64,000 nucleotides of DNA from Sphingomonas sp. HITSZ_GF (lineage in GTDB: Bacteria > Pseudomonadota > Alphaproteobacteria > Sphingomonadales > Sphingomonadaceae), in contig NZ_JARQXA010000002.1 of assembly GCF_029543155.1 (NCBI RefSeq), positions 372,001 through 436,000 on the forward strand, given 5' to 3'. The position numbers and the translations under genes are program-made. Shown in pieces: positions 30,295-38,959 of this stretch. The stretch's first letter is position 1. Each line of letters opens with the position of its first letter. The notes beneath the pieces were generated by a model. That model was not told where the DNA came from. It saw only the letters and a program-made list of their open reading frames with translations, and did not search any database.

Positions 30295-31224
30295 TTACGG
30301 CGCGGTGTTGCCAGTGCTCGTCGCAACCGGATCGGCCGGCGTCGGCGTCGCCACGGAAAGGCTGGCGCCGGCCCGCGGCGCCGGGCGAGGCGCGGCGCTG
30401 GTCGCGACCGGCGTCGACGTCGCGGAGGGCGTGGCGCCGGGCTGGCCGCGGCCGCGCAGTGCCTCGGCGCTCATCTCGACATCGACGGTGGTGCCGGCGC
30501 GGCCGAGCGGATCGATGTTCGAGCCGTTGAGCGTCACCTGGATCTTCTCGGGCCCGCCGGTGCGGATGCGCGGATGATCGGCATCCCCGGGCACGTCGTA
30601 GCGCTCGCCCGGGGCCAGCTCCTTCTCGACCAGCTTGGTGCCCTTGGCATCGGTGACGCGGATCCAGACCGTGTCGAGCGCGATCAGCGAGACCTGGCCA
30701 CCGGCGGCCGGCACGGCGACGGCACTGTTGGCCATCGTGCCGTTGTCGGCCAGGTTCTCGACGGGCTGCTCCTCGCTCGCCAGCGTCTCGGGCGCCGGTG
30801 CGCTGCCACGGAACAGGTCGGTGCCGTAATAGAGGACACCACCGACGACCAGCACCAGCGCAAGCAGCACGCCGAAGATCGCCAGGCCGCGCGGCGGCAC
30901 GCGGGCCGGATCGCTGGTCTCATAGGCGGGCACCGGCGCGGCGCGCTCGGGGTTGCGATGCAGCTCGGCACGCAGGTCGCGGGCGATCGCGACCTCGTCC
31001 GCCCCCACTGCCCGGGCATAGGCCTTGGCGAAGCCCAGCGCATAGGTGATCGAGGGGAGGCCCGCATAGTTGCCCTTCTCGATCGCTTCGAGATGACGCT
31101 GCGGAATCCGGGTGCGCGACGCGATTTCGGGAAGGTCCAGCCCTTGTGCCTCCCGCGCGGCACGCAGCTTCTCGCCGACGGTGGCGGGAAACAGGTTCGG
31201 GTCTTCGGCGGCTTCGCCTTCCAT
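30295..31224 (-). CDS. RodZ-like HTH/DUF4115 membrane protein
   Basis: 309 residues. The N-terminal HTH_25 domain (VGEKLRAAREAQGLDLPEIA, RTRIPQRHLEAIEKGNYAGLP, about 15-80) is cytoplasmic, one membrane helix follows (ALVLVVGGVLYYGTDLF region, near 115-138), then a periplasmic DUF4115 domain (VSLIALDTVWIRVTDAKG, AGTTVDVEMSAEALRG) and a low-complexity Ala/Pro/Thr tail. This is the RodZ architecture, which ties MreB to the cell envelope. Start 31224 follows GGAGAG. It lies between ptsP and cpoB. Confidence 0.88.
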   Translation of the reverse strand: MEGEAAEDPNLFPATVGEKLRAAREAQGLDLPEIASRTRIPQRHLEAIEKGNYAGLPSITYALGFAKAYARAVGADEVAIARDLRAELHRNPERAAPVPAYETSDPARVPPRGLAIFGVLLALVLVVGGVLYYGTDLFRGSAPAPETLASEEQPVENLADNGTMANSAVAVPAAGGQVSLIALDTVWIRVTDAKGTKLVEKELAPGERYDVPGDADHPRIRTGGPEKIQVTLNGSNIDPLGRAGTTVDVEMSAEALRGRGQPGATPSATSTPVATSAAPRPAPRAGASLSVATPTPADPVATSTGNTAP

Positions 31225-31333
31225 CCATACTCTCCGTAGCGGAAGGGTTGCGCCCGGAACTCCCGCCACGCCTGAAGCTGTCGTTCACCAAGCCGCGCCT
31301 GTCAACGCTGCCTAGGGGTATTTTGCCCGCAGA

Positions 31334-33613
31334 TCAGGCCAGTTCGACGGAATGTTCGCTGGCCCAGGCTTCCAGCTGGGCGCGCAGCGAGCGCTGGGGA
31401 TCGGCGAGCATGCCGCCCATCGCCGCCACCAGCTTGCCGCGATCGAGCGAGCGGACCATCGCCTTGATCGGCCCGACCGCGGCCGGGGTGATCGACAGGC
31501 GATCGATGCCGAGCCCGATCAGCGCCAGCGCTTCGAGCGGCCGCCCGCCCATCTCGCCGCACACGCCCACCGGCACGCCGGCCGCCGCGCACTGATCCGA
31601 CACGCGCTTGAGGAAGCGCAGGATCGAGGGACTGAGCCAGTCGTAGCGCAGCGCCAGCTTGGGATGGGCGCGATCGGCGGCGAACAGGAACTGGGTGAGG
31701 TCGTTGGTGCCGATCGAAAGGAAATCGAGCCGGGGCAGCAGCAGATCGAGCACTTCCGCCAAAGCGGGTACTTCGAGCATCGCGCCGTAGCGGATCTCGG
31801 TCGGCATCTTGCGCCCGCGCGCGGCAAGCCAGGTGCGCTGTGCCTCGAACAGGTCGCGTGCGGCATCGAATTCCCAGGGCTCGGAGACCATCGGGAACAT
31901 GATGTTGAGCGGCCGGCCGGCCCCGGCCTCGATCAGCGCGCGCGCCTGCGCCTTCATCAGGCCATCGCGATCGAGCGCGAGGCGGAGCGCCCGCCAGCCC
32001 ATCGCGGGATTCTCTTCCTCGCCGTCCTCGTCATGGTTGAGATAGGGCAGCGCCTTGTCGCCGCCGATATCGACGGTGCGGAAGGTGACCGGCCGGTCGC
32101 CCGCTGCCTCCAGCACATCCTTGTAGAGCCGCTTCTGCGCCTCGCGCTGCGGCAGCGTTGCGGAAACGAGGAACTGGAATTCGGTGCGGAACAGGCCGAT
32201 GCCGTCGGCGCCGGTGAGATCGAGCGCGGCCATGTCGTCGCGCAGCCCGGCATTGATCATCACCGCGACGCGGTGGCCATCCGCGGTCACCGGCGCGACT
32301 CCGCGCATCTGGGCGAAGGCAGCGCGGCGCTTCTGGCTGAGCGCGAGCTTGGCCTCGAACGCCTCGAGCATCGCCTGGGTGGGGCGGACGAACAGGCTCT
32401 CCTCGCCCGTATCGAGCAGGAGCATGTCGCCTTCGGCGATCATCTGGCGGATGTTGCGGACGCGCCCGAGCACCGGCACGCCCATGGCGCGTGCGACGAT
32501 GGTGACGTGCGCGGTGAGCGAGCCTTCCTCGAGGATCACCCCCTTCAACCGGCGGCGATCATATTCGAGCAGCTCGGCCGGGCCGAGATTCTTGGCGATC
32601 AGGATCGAATCCTGGCGCAGCCCCATCTGCGCCGCGGTGCCGAGCTGGCCGGAGACGATGCGGAGCAGCCGGTTCGCCAGATCCTCCAGGTCGTGCATCC
32701 GGTCGCGCAGTAGCGGATCGTCGATCTCGCGCATGCGCTGGCGGGTGCGTTGCTGCACGCGTTCGATCGCCGCCTCGGCGGTCAGGCCGGAATCGATCGC
32801 CTCGTTGATGCGGCGCGACCAGCCTTCGTCATAGGCGAACATCTTGTAGGTCGCGAGGATCTCGTCCTGCTCGCTGCCGCCGCCGAACTCGGCCTGGCTG
32901 GCCATCCGGTCGATCTGCTCGCGCATCTTGTCGAATGCGGCATAGACGCGGTGCCGTTCCGCCTCGGTATCTTCGGCGACGGTATGCTCGATCGTGATGC
33001 GCGGCTGGTGGAAGACCGCGACGCCGGCGGCCATGCCGTCGACCAGCTTGAAGCCGTGCCCGAGCTCGGGCGCGGTCGACTGGAGCCGGGTGGAGCCGCC
33101 GCCGCTCGCCGGATCGATCAGATCGGCATTGGCGATCAGTTCGCTGAGCACCATCGCCACCGTCTGCAGCGCCTCGATCTCCTCGCTGGCATAGCGCCGG
33201 GATTCGGCATGCTGCACGGCGAGCACGCCCACCGCGCGCTCGCGCCGGATGATCGGCACGCCGGCAAAGCTGTGGAACGCCTCTTCCCCCGTTTCCGGGC
33301 GATAGGCGAAGGCCGGGTGCATCTCGGCCTCGTCGAGGTTCAGCGTCTCGACATTCTGCGCGATCGTGCCGACCAGACCCTCGCCGAGCGCGAGCTTGGT
33401 GACGTGCACGGCTTCCTGCGACAGGCCGCGTGTGGCGAACAGCTCGAGCAGCCCCTCGCGCAGCAGATAGATCGAGCAGACTTCGCTGGTCAGCGCCTCG
33501 CCGATGATGTTGACCACCGAATTGAGCTTCGACTGCGCAGGATTGCGCGACGCCATCACGTCGTGAAGACGCGTCAGGATCTCACGGGCCGAGGCAGCGG
33601 CGGAAACGGGCAT
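31334..33613 (-). CDS. ptsP: phosphoenolpyruvate-protein phosphotransferase PtsP (EI-Ntr)
   Basis: 759-residue first enzyme of the nitrogen phosphotransferase relay. An N-terminal GAF domain (about 10-150, AVHVTKLALGEGLVGTIAQN) senses metabolites, glutamine in studied cases. The swivelling domain has the phospho-His in EGSLTAHVTIVARAMGVPVLG, and the C-terminal PEP-binding barrel has FLSIGTNDLTQFLFAADR and CGEMGGRPLEALALIGLG. It would donate phosphate to NPr. Adds to the nitrogen theme of the glnK-amtB locus farther on. Confidence 0.96.
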   Translation of the reverse strand: MPVSAAASAREILTRLHDVMASRNPAQSKLNSVVNIIGEALTSEVCSIYLLREGLLELFATRGLSQEAVHVTKLALGEGLVGTIAQNVETLNLDEAEMHPAFAYRPETGEEAFHSFAGVPIIRRERAVGVLAVQHAESRRYASEEIEALQTVAMVLSELIANADLIDPASGGGSTRLQSTAPELGHGFKLVDGMAAGVAVFHQPRITIEHTVAEDTEAERHRVYAAFDKMREQIDRMASQAEFGGGSEQDEILATYKMFAYDEGWSRRINEAIDSGLTAEAAIERVQQRTRQRMREIDDPLLRDRMHDLEDLANRLLRIVSGQLGTAAQMGLRQDSILIAKNLGPAELLEYDRRRLKGVILEEGSLTAHVTIVARAMGVPVLGRVRNIRQMIAEGDMLLLDTGEESLFVRPTQAMLEAFEAKLALSQKRRAAFAQMRGVAPVTADGHRVAVMINAGLRDDMAALDLTGADGIGLFRTEFQFLVSATLPQREAQKRLYKDVLEAAGDRPVTFRTVDIGGDKALPYLNHDEDGEEENPAMGWRALRLALDRDGLMKAQARALIEAGAGRPLNIMFPMVSEPWEFDAARDLFEAQRTWLAARGRKMPTEIRYGAMLEVPALAEVLDLLLPRLDFLSIGTNDLTQFLFAADRAHPKLALRYDWLSPSILRFLKRVSDQCAAAGVPVGVCGEMGGRPLEALALIGLGIDRLSITPAAVGPIKAMVRSLDRGKLVAAMGGMLADPQRSLRAQLEAWASEHSVELA

Positions 33614-33632
33614 GGGCCCGCGCTAACAGATT

Positions 33633-33665
33633 GTGTTCGCCCGCGCCATTACGCAGGCGAACACT
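33633..33665. terminator. perfect 9-bp stem-loop between ptsP and upstream gene
   Basis: GTGTTCGCC and GGCGAACAC enclose a 15-base loop. It follows the stop of the minus-strand gene 33680-34297 and precedes the ptsP start, so it may end that transcript; there is no strong T run. Confidence 0.5.
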
Positions 33666-33679
33666 TTATCCGTGCGGGC

Positions 33680-34297
33680 TCAGCGCCGGGCGAGACGGCC
33701 CTGCCAAGCGCGATCGGCGACCTTCCACGCTTCATAGTCGCGGTAGAAGTCGGTGAACGGCGCCTCGAGCCGCGGCAGCGCATCGGCGGCAAAGGCCGCA
33801 AACTGATCGGGGCTGACCCGGCGCGCCTCGGCCAGCACGTCGCGCGCGACGCGGCAGAAGCTGGTCTGCGCCGGCGGCTGGGCGAAGAAATTATAGACGC
33901 GGGTCATGTCGCGATCGTGCCGCGAATCCCAGCCGGCGCCGTAGCGCGTGCGATACTGCGCCTTCACTGCGAAATCGGCGGCGGCGAGCGACGCCTTGTG
34001 GCGGCTGAGCAGCGCGTTGTAGGCCGCGACCGTCTCGCGCTCCGCTTCGTCGCGGCAGCCGAGCGCGGCGACGTTGAGCGCGGCGCGGACATGCCAGGCG
34101 GTCTGCTCGCGCGAGATGCCGCGGTTGACGGTCATGTAGCCGCCGTCGCCGCCATGCGCCGGAATCAGCTGGTTCGGCGTCGAACCGGCCGGCGGCAGCG
34201 GCCGCGCATCTTCGTTGGCATAGCTGTACTGGGCCTGCGCAGGAACGGCGCACAGGCAGGCGAAGAGCGCCGCGGCGCTCCGGAACTTGGTCTTCAT
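33680..34297 (-). CDS. secreted hypothetical protein
   Basis: 205 residues. Signal peptide (RSAAALFACLCAVPAQAQ), then NEDARPLPPAGSTPNQLIPAHGG and a helical domain with two Cys (ALGCRDEAER, TSFCRVARDVL) that probably pair. The phrase FYRDYEAWKVADRAWQGR closes the protein. No catalytic motif is visible. It is transcribed towards ptsP and separated from it by a stem-loop. Likely a conserved periplasmic protein of sphingomonads; function unknown. Confidence 0.75.
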   Translation of the reverse strand: MKTKFRSAAALFACLCAVPAQAQYSYANEDARPLPPAGSTPNQLIPAHGGDGGYMTVNRGISREQTAWHVRAALNVAALGCRDEAERETVAAYNALLSRHKASLAAADFAVKAQYRTRYGAGWDSRHDRDMTRVYNFFAQPPAQTSFCRVARDVLAEARRVSPDQFAAFAADALPRLEAPFTDFYRDYEAWKVADRAWQGRLARR

Positions 34298-34441
34298 TGG
34301 TGAAACCCCCCGGTCTCTAATCCCCTGCTGCCAGCTTGGGCGAGCGCGCTGAATCGCCTCTCAATAATCCATATGAATCAGGCGTTTACCGCCTCGATTC
34401 GTCGCATATTGCAATCGTTTGCGTAACGATGGCCGCAGCGC

Positions 34442-34483
34442 TTGCAGGGCGTTATACTGTGTGCTACATAGTATGCGTCATAC
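34442..34483 (+). promoter_or_regulatory. promoter with overlapping inverted repeats upstream of padR
   Basis: TTGCAG and TACATA lie 17 bases apart. ATACT/AGTAT (34454 and 34470) enclose the -10, and GTATG-CGT-CATAC (34471-34483) follows it. Such dyads beside the -10 fit autorepression by the PadR protein. Confidence 0.6.
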
Positions 34484-34503
34484 ACGATGTGAGGCATAGG
34501 AAA

Positions 34504-34845
34504 GTGCCAATCGAGGAAGATCTTTTCGAGAAGCTCCGCGTGGAGCTGCGGCGCGGGTCGCTGGTGCTGGCGGTGCTCGGGGCGCTGCGCGAGGAGCGCT
34601 ACGGCTACACGCTGCGCACCAGCCTGGAGGAAGCGGGGCTGCCGATCGACGAAGGCGCGCTCTACCCGCTGCTGCGCCGGCTCGAGGCGCAGGGGCTGCT
34701 GACCAGCGAATGGCGCGAAGAGGCCAAGCGCAACAAGCGCTTCTACCGGCTGACCCCGGTTGGGCTCGATGTGCTCGGCCAGCTGCTCGCCGAGTGGAAC
34801 GCGATTTCGGAATCGATTCTCCGCCTGACGCAGGGAGACAAGTGA
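34504..34845 (+). CDS. PadR-family transcriptional regulator
   Basis: 113-residue winged-helix protein: SLVLAVLGALREERYGYTLRTSLEEAG, DEGALYPLLRRLEAQGLL and NKRFYRLTPVGLDVL are the PadR helices and wing. I place the start at GTG 34504 (VPIEEDLFEKL) after AGGAAA; the open frame runs further upstream but through promoter-like DNA. Ends in TGATG with the next gene, a HAAS-domain membrane protein, the usual PadR partner. Dyads at the promoter suggest it represses this pair. Confidence 0.9.
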   Translation: MPIEEDLFEKLRVELRRGSLVLAVLGALREERYGYTLRTSLEEAGLPIDEGALYPLLRRLEAQGLLTSEWREEAKRNKRFYRLTPVGLDVLGQLLAEWNAISESILRLTQGDK

Positions 34846-35801
34846 TGGACCTGATCGAACGCTATCTCGGCGCGGTGCGCTGGAACCTGCCCGCCGCCAA
34901 GGCGGACGACATCGTCGCCGAGCTGGCCGACCTGATCGCCGCGCGGATCGAGGATCGCGAGGAGATGCTCGGCCGCCCGCTCGACCGGACGGAAGTGAGC
35001 CAGGTCCTGCGCGAGTTCGGCCATCCCTTCGCGGTGGCGGGCCAGTATCACGGCCAGCGCGCGCTGATCGGAGCGGAGGTGTTCCCCTTCTACTGGTTCG
35101 CGCTCAAGGTGGTGCTGGCGATCGTCGCGGTGATCGAACTGGTCCAGATGGGTGGCGCGATCGTCGTGCACGGCGATTTCGCCCATGCCGTCACCCATGG
35201 CATCCACGGCCTGCTCCAGTCGCTGCTCTACAATGCCGCGCTGGTTACGCTCGCCTTCGCAGTGATCGAGCGGACCGGGCTGCTCGACACCTATCTCGCC
35301 AAATGGCGGCCCGAGGAGCTGCCCGACCTCGGCAAGCTGCGGCTCGATCTGCCGCCGCGCAAGCGCTGGGAGCCGGTGTTCGAGATCGGCTTCGGCATCG
35401 CCTTCCTGATCTGGTGGGCGGGCGGCTTCACCATCCCGTTCGTGCCGCAGGATGCCGATGTGCGCATCACCGGCGCGCAGGTGTGGGCCGGGCTCTACTG
35501 GCCGGTGGTGCTGCTGGTCTGGGCGCGGATCGCACTGAGCCTGATCGGCTTCCTGCGCCCCAGCTGGAAGCCGGTGCGCGCGGCGCTGATCCTGGCCTGC
35601 ACCGCGGGCACGCTGTGGATCGCCAAGGTGCTGCACGAGGCCGGGCAGATCGTCACCGTGGTCGGCACCGACACCGCCCGCGCGGCGCGCATCCAGGAGA
35701 GCCTCGACAAGAGCCTGGAGATCGCAGTGATCGTGATCGCCGCGGTGACTGCCTTCCAGTGCGCGAAGGAGCTGTACCAGCTCTATCGCGAGAAGCGCTG
35801 A
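34845..35801 (+). CDS. HAAS-domain membrane protein, partner of PadR
   Basis: 318 residues. Residues 1-75 form the HAAS signalling domain (MDLIERYLGAVRWNLPAAKADDIVAELADLI, read here in two linked motifs, then REFGHPFAVAGQY). Six or so membrane helices follow (LKVVLAIVAVIELV; LLYNAALVTLAFAVIE; IGFGIAFLIWWAGGF; WPVVLLVWARIALSLIGF; AALILACTAGTLWIA; IAVIVIAAVTAFQC). In other bacteria HAAS proteins antagonise or relay to their PadR-type partner. Start shares one base with the padR stop. Signal sensed is unknown. Confidence 0.85.
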   Translation: MDLIERYLGAVRWNLPAAKADDIVAELADLIAARIEDREEMLGRPLDRTEVSQVLREFGHPFAVAGQYHGQRALIGAEVFPFYWFALKVVLAIVAVIELVQMGGAIVVHGDFAHAVTHGIHGLLQSLLYNAALVTLAFAVIERTGLLDTYLAKWRPEELPDLGKLRLDLPPRKRWEPVFEIGFGIAFLIWWAGGFTIPFVPQDADVRITGAQVWAGLYWPVVLLVWARIALSLIGFLRPSWKPVRAALILACTAGTLWIAKVLHEAGQIVTVVGTDTARAARIQESLDKSLEIAVIVIAAVTAFQCAKELYQLYREKR

Positions 35802-35805
35802 GCCG

Positions 35806-36837
35806 TCAGGCGGCGCGCTTCTCCAGCGCGTGCGCCGCCTCGGCCATCAGCGTGGCGATGATGTCGGCGACCGGCTCTTCCTTCGAGACCATGCCGACCG
35901 ACTGGCCAGCCATCACGCTGCCATGCTCGACATCGCCGTCGATCACTGCGCGACGCAGCGCCCCGGCCCAGTAATGCTCAATCTGGAGCTGGGCCTCGGC
36001 CATCTCGACCTTGCCCTCGTCGAGCAGCTGGGCGACTTCGCGCTGCTTGGCGGTGAACAGCTCGCCGCCGGCATTCTTGAGCGCGCGGACGGGGATGACC
36101 GGCAGCCGCGGATCGATCTGGACGCTGGCAATGGCATCGCGCGCCGAAGCGCGGATGAAGGCCTTTTTGAAGTTCGCATGCGCGATGCTCTCCGTCGCGC
36201 AGACGAAGCGGGTGCCAAGCTGGACACCGGCGGCGCCCATGTCGAGATAGCCGGCGATCGCCTGACCCTTGCCGATGCCGCCGGCGACGAACACCGGCAC
36301 CTGCTCGGCGACTTCGGGGAGGATTTCCTGCGCGAGCACGCTGGTCGAGACCGGGCCGATATGGCCGCCGGCTTCCATGCCCTCGACCACCAGCGCGTCG
36401 ACCCCCGAGCGGATCAGCTTCTTGGCTAGGCTGAGCGCGGGCGCGAAGCAGATCAGCTTGGCGCCGTTTGCCTTGATCGCATCGAGCGAGCCCGCCGGGG
36501 GCAGGCCGCCTGCGAGCACGACATGGCCGACGCCGTGCTTGTTGCAGACCTCGATCAGCTCGAAGAGCTGCGGGTGCATGGTGATCAGGTTGACGCCGAA
36601 GGGCTTGGCCGTGAGCGCCCTGGTGCCCGCAATCTCCTTGTCGAGCAGCTCGGGCGTCATCGCGCCGCAGGCGATCACGCCGAAGCCGCCGGCATTGGAA
36701 ATGGCCGCAACCAGGTTGCGTTCGGAAACCCAGGACATGGCGCCGCCGAGGATGGCGACCTGGCTGCCCAGGAATTCGCAGCCACGGGCCATGCGGCGGG
36801 CCAGGCGCTCGGCGCCGACGGAAGATGCATTGGTCAT
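35806..36837 (-). CDS. nitronate monooxygenase family protein
   Basis: 343-residue FMN TIM-barrel enzyme of the NMO/2-nitropropane dioxygenase family. Seen: PIvGGAM-like start (VAILGGAMSWVSE), SNAGGFGVI, DALVVEGMEAGGHIG, and phosphate-binding VPVFVAGGIGKGQAIAGYLDMGAAGVQLGTRF (two motif halves). Such enzymes oxidise toxic nitronates, though some act as enoyl reductases. GGGG precedes ATG 36837. Convergent with the HAAS gene, four bases apart. Confidence 0.88.
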   Translation of the reverse strand: MTNASSVGAERLARRMARGCEFLGSQVAILGGAMSWVSERNLVAAISNAGGFGVIACGAMTPELLDKEIAGTRALTAKPFGVNLITMHPQLFELIEVCNKHGVGHVVLAGGLPPAGSLDAIKANGAKLICFAPALSLAKKLIRSGVDALVVEGMEAGGHIGPVSTSVLAQEILPEVAEQVPVFVAGGIGKGQAIAGYLDMGAAGVQLGTRFVCATESIAHANFKKAFIRASARDAIASVQIDPRLPVIPVRALKNAGGELFTAKQREVAQLLDEGKVEMAEAQLQIEHYWAGALRRAVIDGDVEHGSVMAGQSVGMVSKEEPVADIIATLMAEAAHALEKRAA

Positions 36838-36885
36838 CCCCCCGCCTAGCCCCGCAAGCCGCTGCCCGGCAAGCTCTTGCACGCG

Positions 36886-37674
36886 CTAGCTCCCGACGAA
36901 CCGGCCCTCCTCGTAATAATCGATGCGGATCTTCACCCACGCGCCGACCATATATTTGTGGTTGAGGCGCGGTGGATGGACCAGGAACTGAAACGCAGCC
37001 TGGCGAACCGTGCCCGCGAACCGCGTGCCTGGCGTCTCGCCCAGCTCGTAACAATCTTCCACGCGGTTGCGCGCCACGGTGCGGCACGCGATCAGGCCAT
37101 AACCCGGATAGCGCGCCCGGCTCCGATCGAGATAGGTGTTCAGCTCGGTATTGGTCGGCTGGCGCACCCATTCAGCGGCATAGAGCGTCTCGCCGTGGCG
37201 CCCCCTGCCTACTGCGGGCGTATCACCCGCGCCGCCGCCCCCGCCGGCATCGGCGACTTCATCGTCGGCGCTATCGGTGTCCGGCGCGCGCGAGGGCATC
37301 CTGGCGATATCGCCCTGCTGATAATCGTTGCGGCTGAGCTTGAGGAAGTTCGGCGGCCCGACGGGTGCCGGCGTCTGCATCGGCAGCGGAACCGGCGGAG
37401 GCGGAGGCTGGGTCCGCGCCTGTGCTGTCTGCGCGCGCGCGGCCTTTTTCTGCCGCTTCTCGGCCGGCTTCTTGTCCGGGCTGTCCTCGCCCTTCGACGC
37501 CTCGATCCCGAACACATTGGTGCGCTCGCCCAGCTTCCTGCCCGGCATCGGCGGCGCAAGGAAGAAGAGCAGCAGGGCGAGCAGCAGCTCGATGACGAGC
37601 GCAAGCACCAGCGCCGCGCCGCGCCTGCGCAGCAGCCCCGAATCAGCGAAGAGACGGGTGCGCAGCCACATCAT
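36886..37674 (-). CDS. TonB-like single-pass membrane protein
   Basis: 262 residues: short cytoplasmic start, one membrane helix (AALVLALVIELLLALLLFFL, about 20-39), a Lys/Pro-rich periplasmic spacer (KKPAEKRQKKAARAQ; TQPPPPPVPLPM), an acidic/Gly linker and a C-terminal domain with two Cys (GLIACRTVARNRVEDCYEL) and FAGTVRQAAFQF. The plan is that of TonB, and the closing domain resembles the TonB fold in order of elements, but no ExbB/ExbD genes are near. GTG 37677 is an alternative start three bases upstream. Confidence 0.6.
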   Translation of the reverse strand: MMWLRTRLFADSGLLRRRGAALVLALVIELLLALLLFFLAPPMPGRKLGERTNVFGIEASKGEDSPDKKPAEKRQKKAARAQTAQARTQPPPPPVPLPMQTPAPVGPPNFLKLSRNDYQQGDIARMPSRAPDTDSADDEVADAGGGGGAGDTPAVGRGRHGETLYAAEWVRQPTNTELNTYLDRSRARYPGYGLIACRTVARNRVEDCYELGETPGTRFAGTVRQAAFQFLVHPPRLNHKYMVGAWVKIRIDYYEEGRFVGS

Positions 37675-37799
37675 CACGAATATCCGGGAACCATAGCCGC
37701 GCGGCGGCAGCGCGACCGAAATGGGGCAGCATCGCGCCGCATGTTTCGCCAGGTTGCAGCCATCTGGACGCCCACGCCCCTTTTTGTAAGCTGCCCGCG

Positions 37800-38957
37800 A
37801 TGCAGCTCAACAACGAAGAGGCGATCGCGCTCGTTCGCCAGGGGATGGATTCCTATCGCGCCGGCCGCCCGGCCGAGGCGCGTGCGCTGCTCGAGCGCGT
37901 GACCGCCACCGGCCGCGCCAATGCCCAGATCTGGATGATGCTCGCCATGGCCTGCCGCGCCGATCCGGCAAGCGACGACGCGGCGGAGGAGGCGGCACTC
38001 AACCAGCTGCTCGCGCTCGAGCCGCGCGCGGTGCGCGGGCATATCCTCAAGGCCGATTGCCGCGCCCGCGCCGGCGACCGCAAGGCCGCGCTCGATTTCT
38101 ACACCAGCGCGCTGCGCCTGGCCGAGGGCGAGACCGTGCCCGACGATCTGCGCAGCGAACTGCAGCGCGCCGCGAACGCGCTGGCCGGCGCCCGTGACGA
38201 TGCAGCGGCGGAGCGCGAGGCGACGCTGGCGGCGCGCGGCTTCCCCGAGGATACGCGCAGCCCGCGCTTCCGGGAATCGCTGGAGATAATGGCGGGGCGC
38301 AAGCAGATCTATCCGCAGGCGCCGACCGGCTATTATTTCCCGGGGCTGGCACCGATCCAGTTCTTCGACACCAGCCGGTTCGACTGGGTGCCGGCGATCG
38401 AGGCCGCAACGGGCGCGATCCTGGAAGAGCTGAACGGGTTGCTCGCCGAAGGGCTGGCGGGCTTCCGCCCCTATATCCAGTCCGACCCCAACCGCCCGCG
38501 GCTCGACGACAACGCCCTGCTCGACAGCGCCGAATGGAGCACGCGCTTCCTGTGCGAGAATGGCAGGGTGGATGCCGAGACGGTGGCGCGCTGCCCGCGC
38601 AGCTGGGCTGCGGTGCAGTCCGCGCCGCAGCCGCTGATCGCCAACTCGCCGACCGCGATGTTCTCGCTGCTGCGCCCCGGCGCGCGCATCGCGCCGCATA
38701 CCGGCATGGTCAACACCCGCCTCACCTGCCACTTGCCGCTGGTGGTGCCGCCGGGCTGCGGCTTCCGCGTCGGCAACGAGACCCGCGAATGGGAAGTCGG
38801 CAAGCTGCTGATCTTCGACGATTCGATCGAGCATGAGGCGTGGAACGGCAGCGACCGCGACCGGGTAGTGCTGATCTTCGACATCTGGCGCCCCGAGCTC
38901 AGCGACCAGGAGCGCCGCGAAGTGGGCGCGCTGCTCGCCGGGCCCGAGGCCGGCTGA
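37800..38957 (+). CDS. TPR plus aspartyl/asparaginyl beta-hydroxylase domain protein
   Basis: 385 residues. About 1-120 are TPR-like helices (ALVRQGMDSYRAGRPAEARALLERV, RAGDRKAALDFYTSALRLA; each a separate repeat). The C-terminal part is an Asp_Arg_Hydrox double-stranded helix: first iron His in RIAPHTGMVNTRLTCHLPL, second in IFDDSIEHEAWNGSDRDRV, and a 2-oxoglutarate Arg near. It should hydroxylate a protein or lipid side chain using 2-oxoglutarate and oxygen. Divergent from the TonB-like gene, convergent with lysC at two bases. Confidence 0.88.
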   Translation: MQLNNEEAIALVRQGMDSYRAGRPAEARALLERVTATGRANAQIWMMLAMACRADPASDDAAEEAALNQLLALEPRAVRGHILKADCRARAGDRKAALDFYTSALRLAEGETVPDDLRSELQRAANALAGARDDAAAEREATLAARGFPEDTRSPRFRESLEIMAGRKQIYPQAPTGYYFPGLAPIQFFDTSRFDWVPAIEAATGAILEELNGLLAEGLAGFRPYIQSDPNRPRLDDNALLDSAEWSTRFLCENGRVDAETVARCPRSWAAVQSAPQPLIANSPTAMFSLLRPGARIAPHTGMVNTRLTCHLPLVVPPGCGFRVGNETREWEVGKLLIFDDSIEHEAWNGSDRDRVVLIFDIWRPELSDQERREVGALLAGPEAG

Positions 38958-38959
38958 GA

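Noticed and set aside
34336..34503. N-terminal extension of the PadR protein by 56 residues
   Set aside because: The stretch covers promoter elements and dyads, and is not like PadR proteins; GTG 34504 with AGGAAA fits better.
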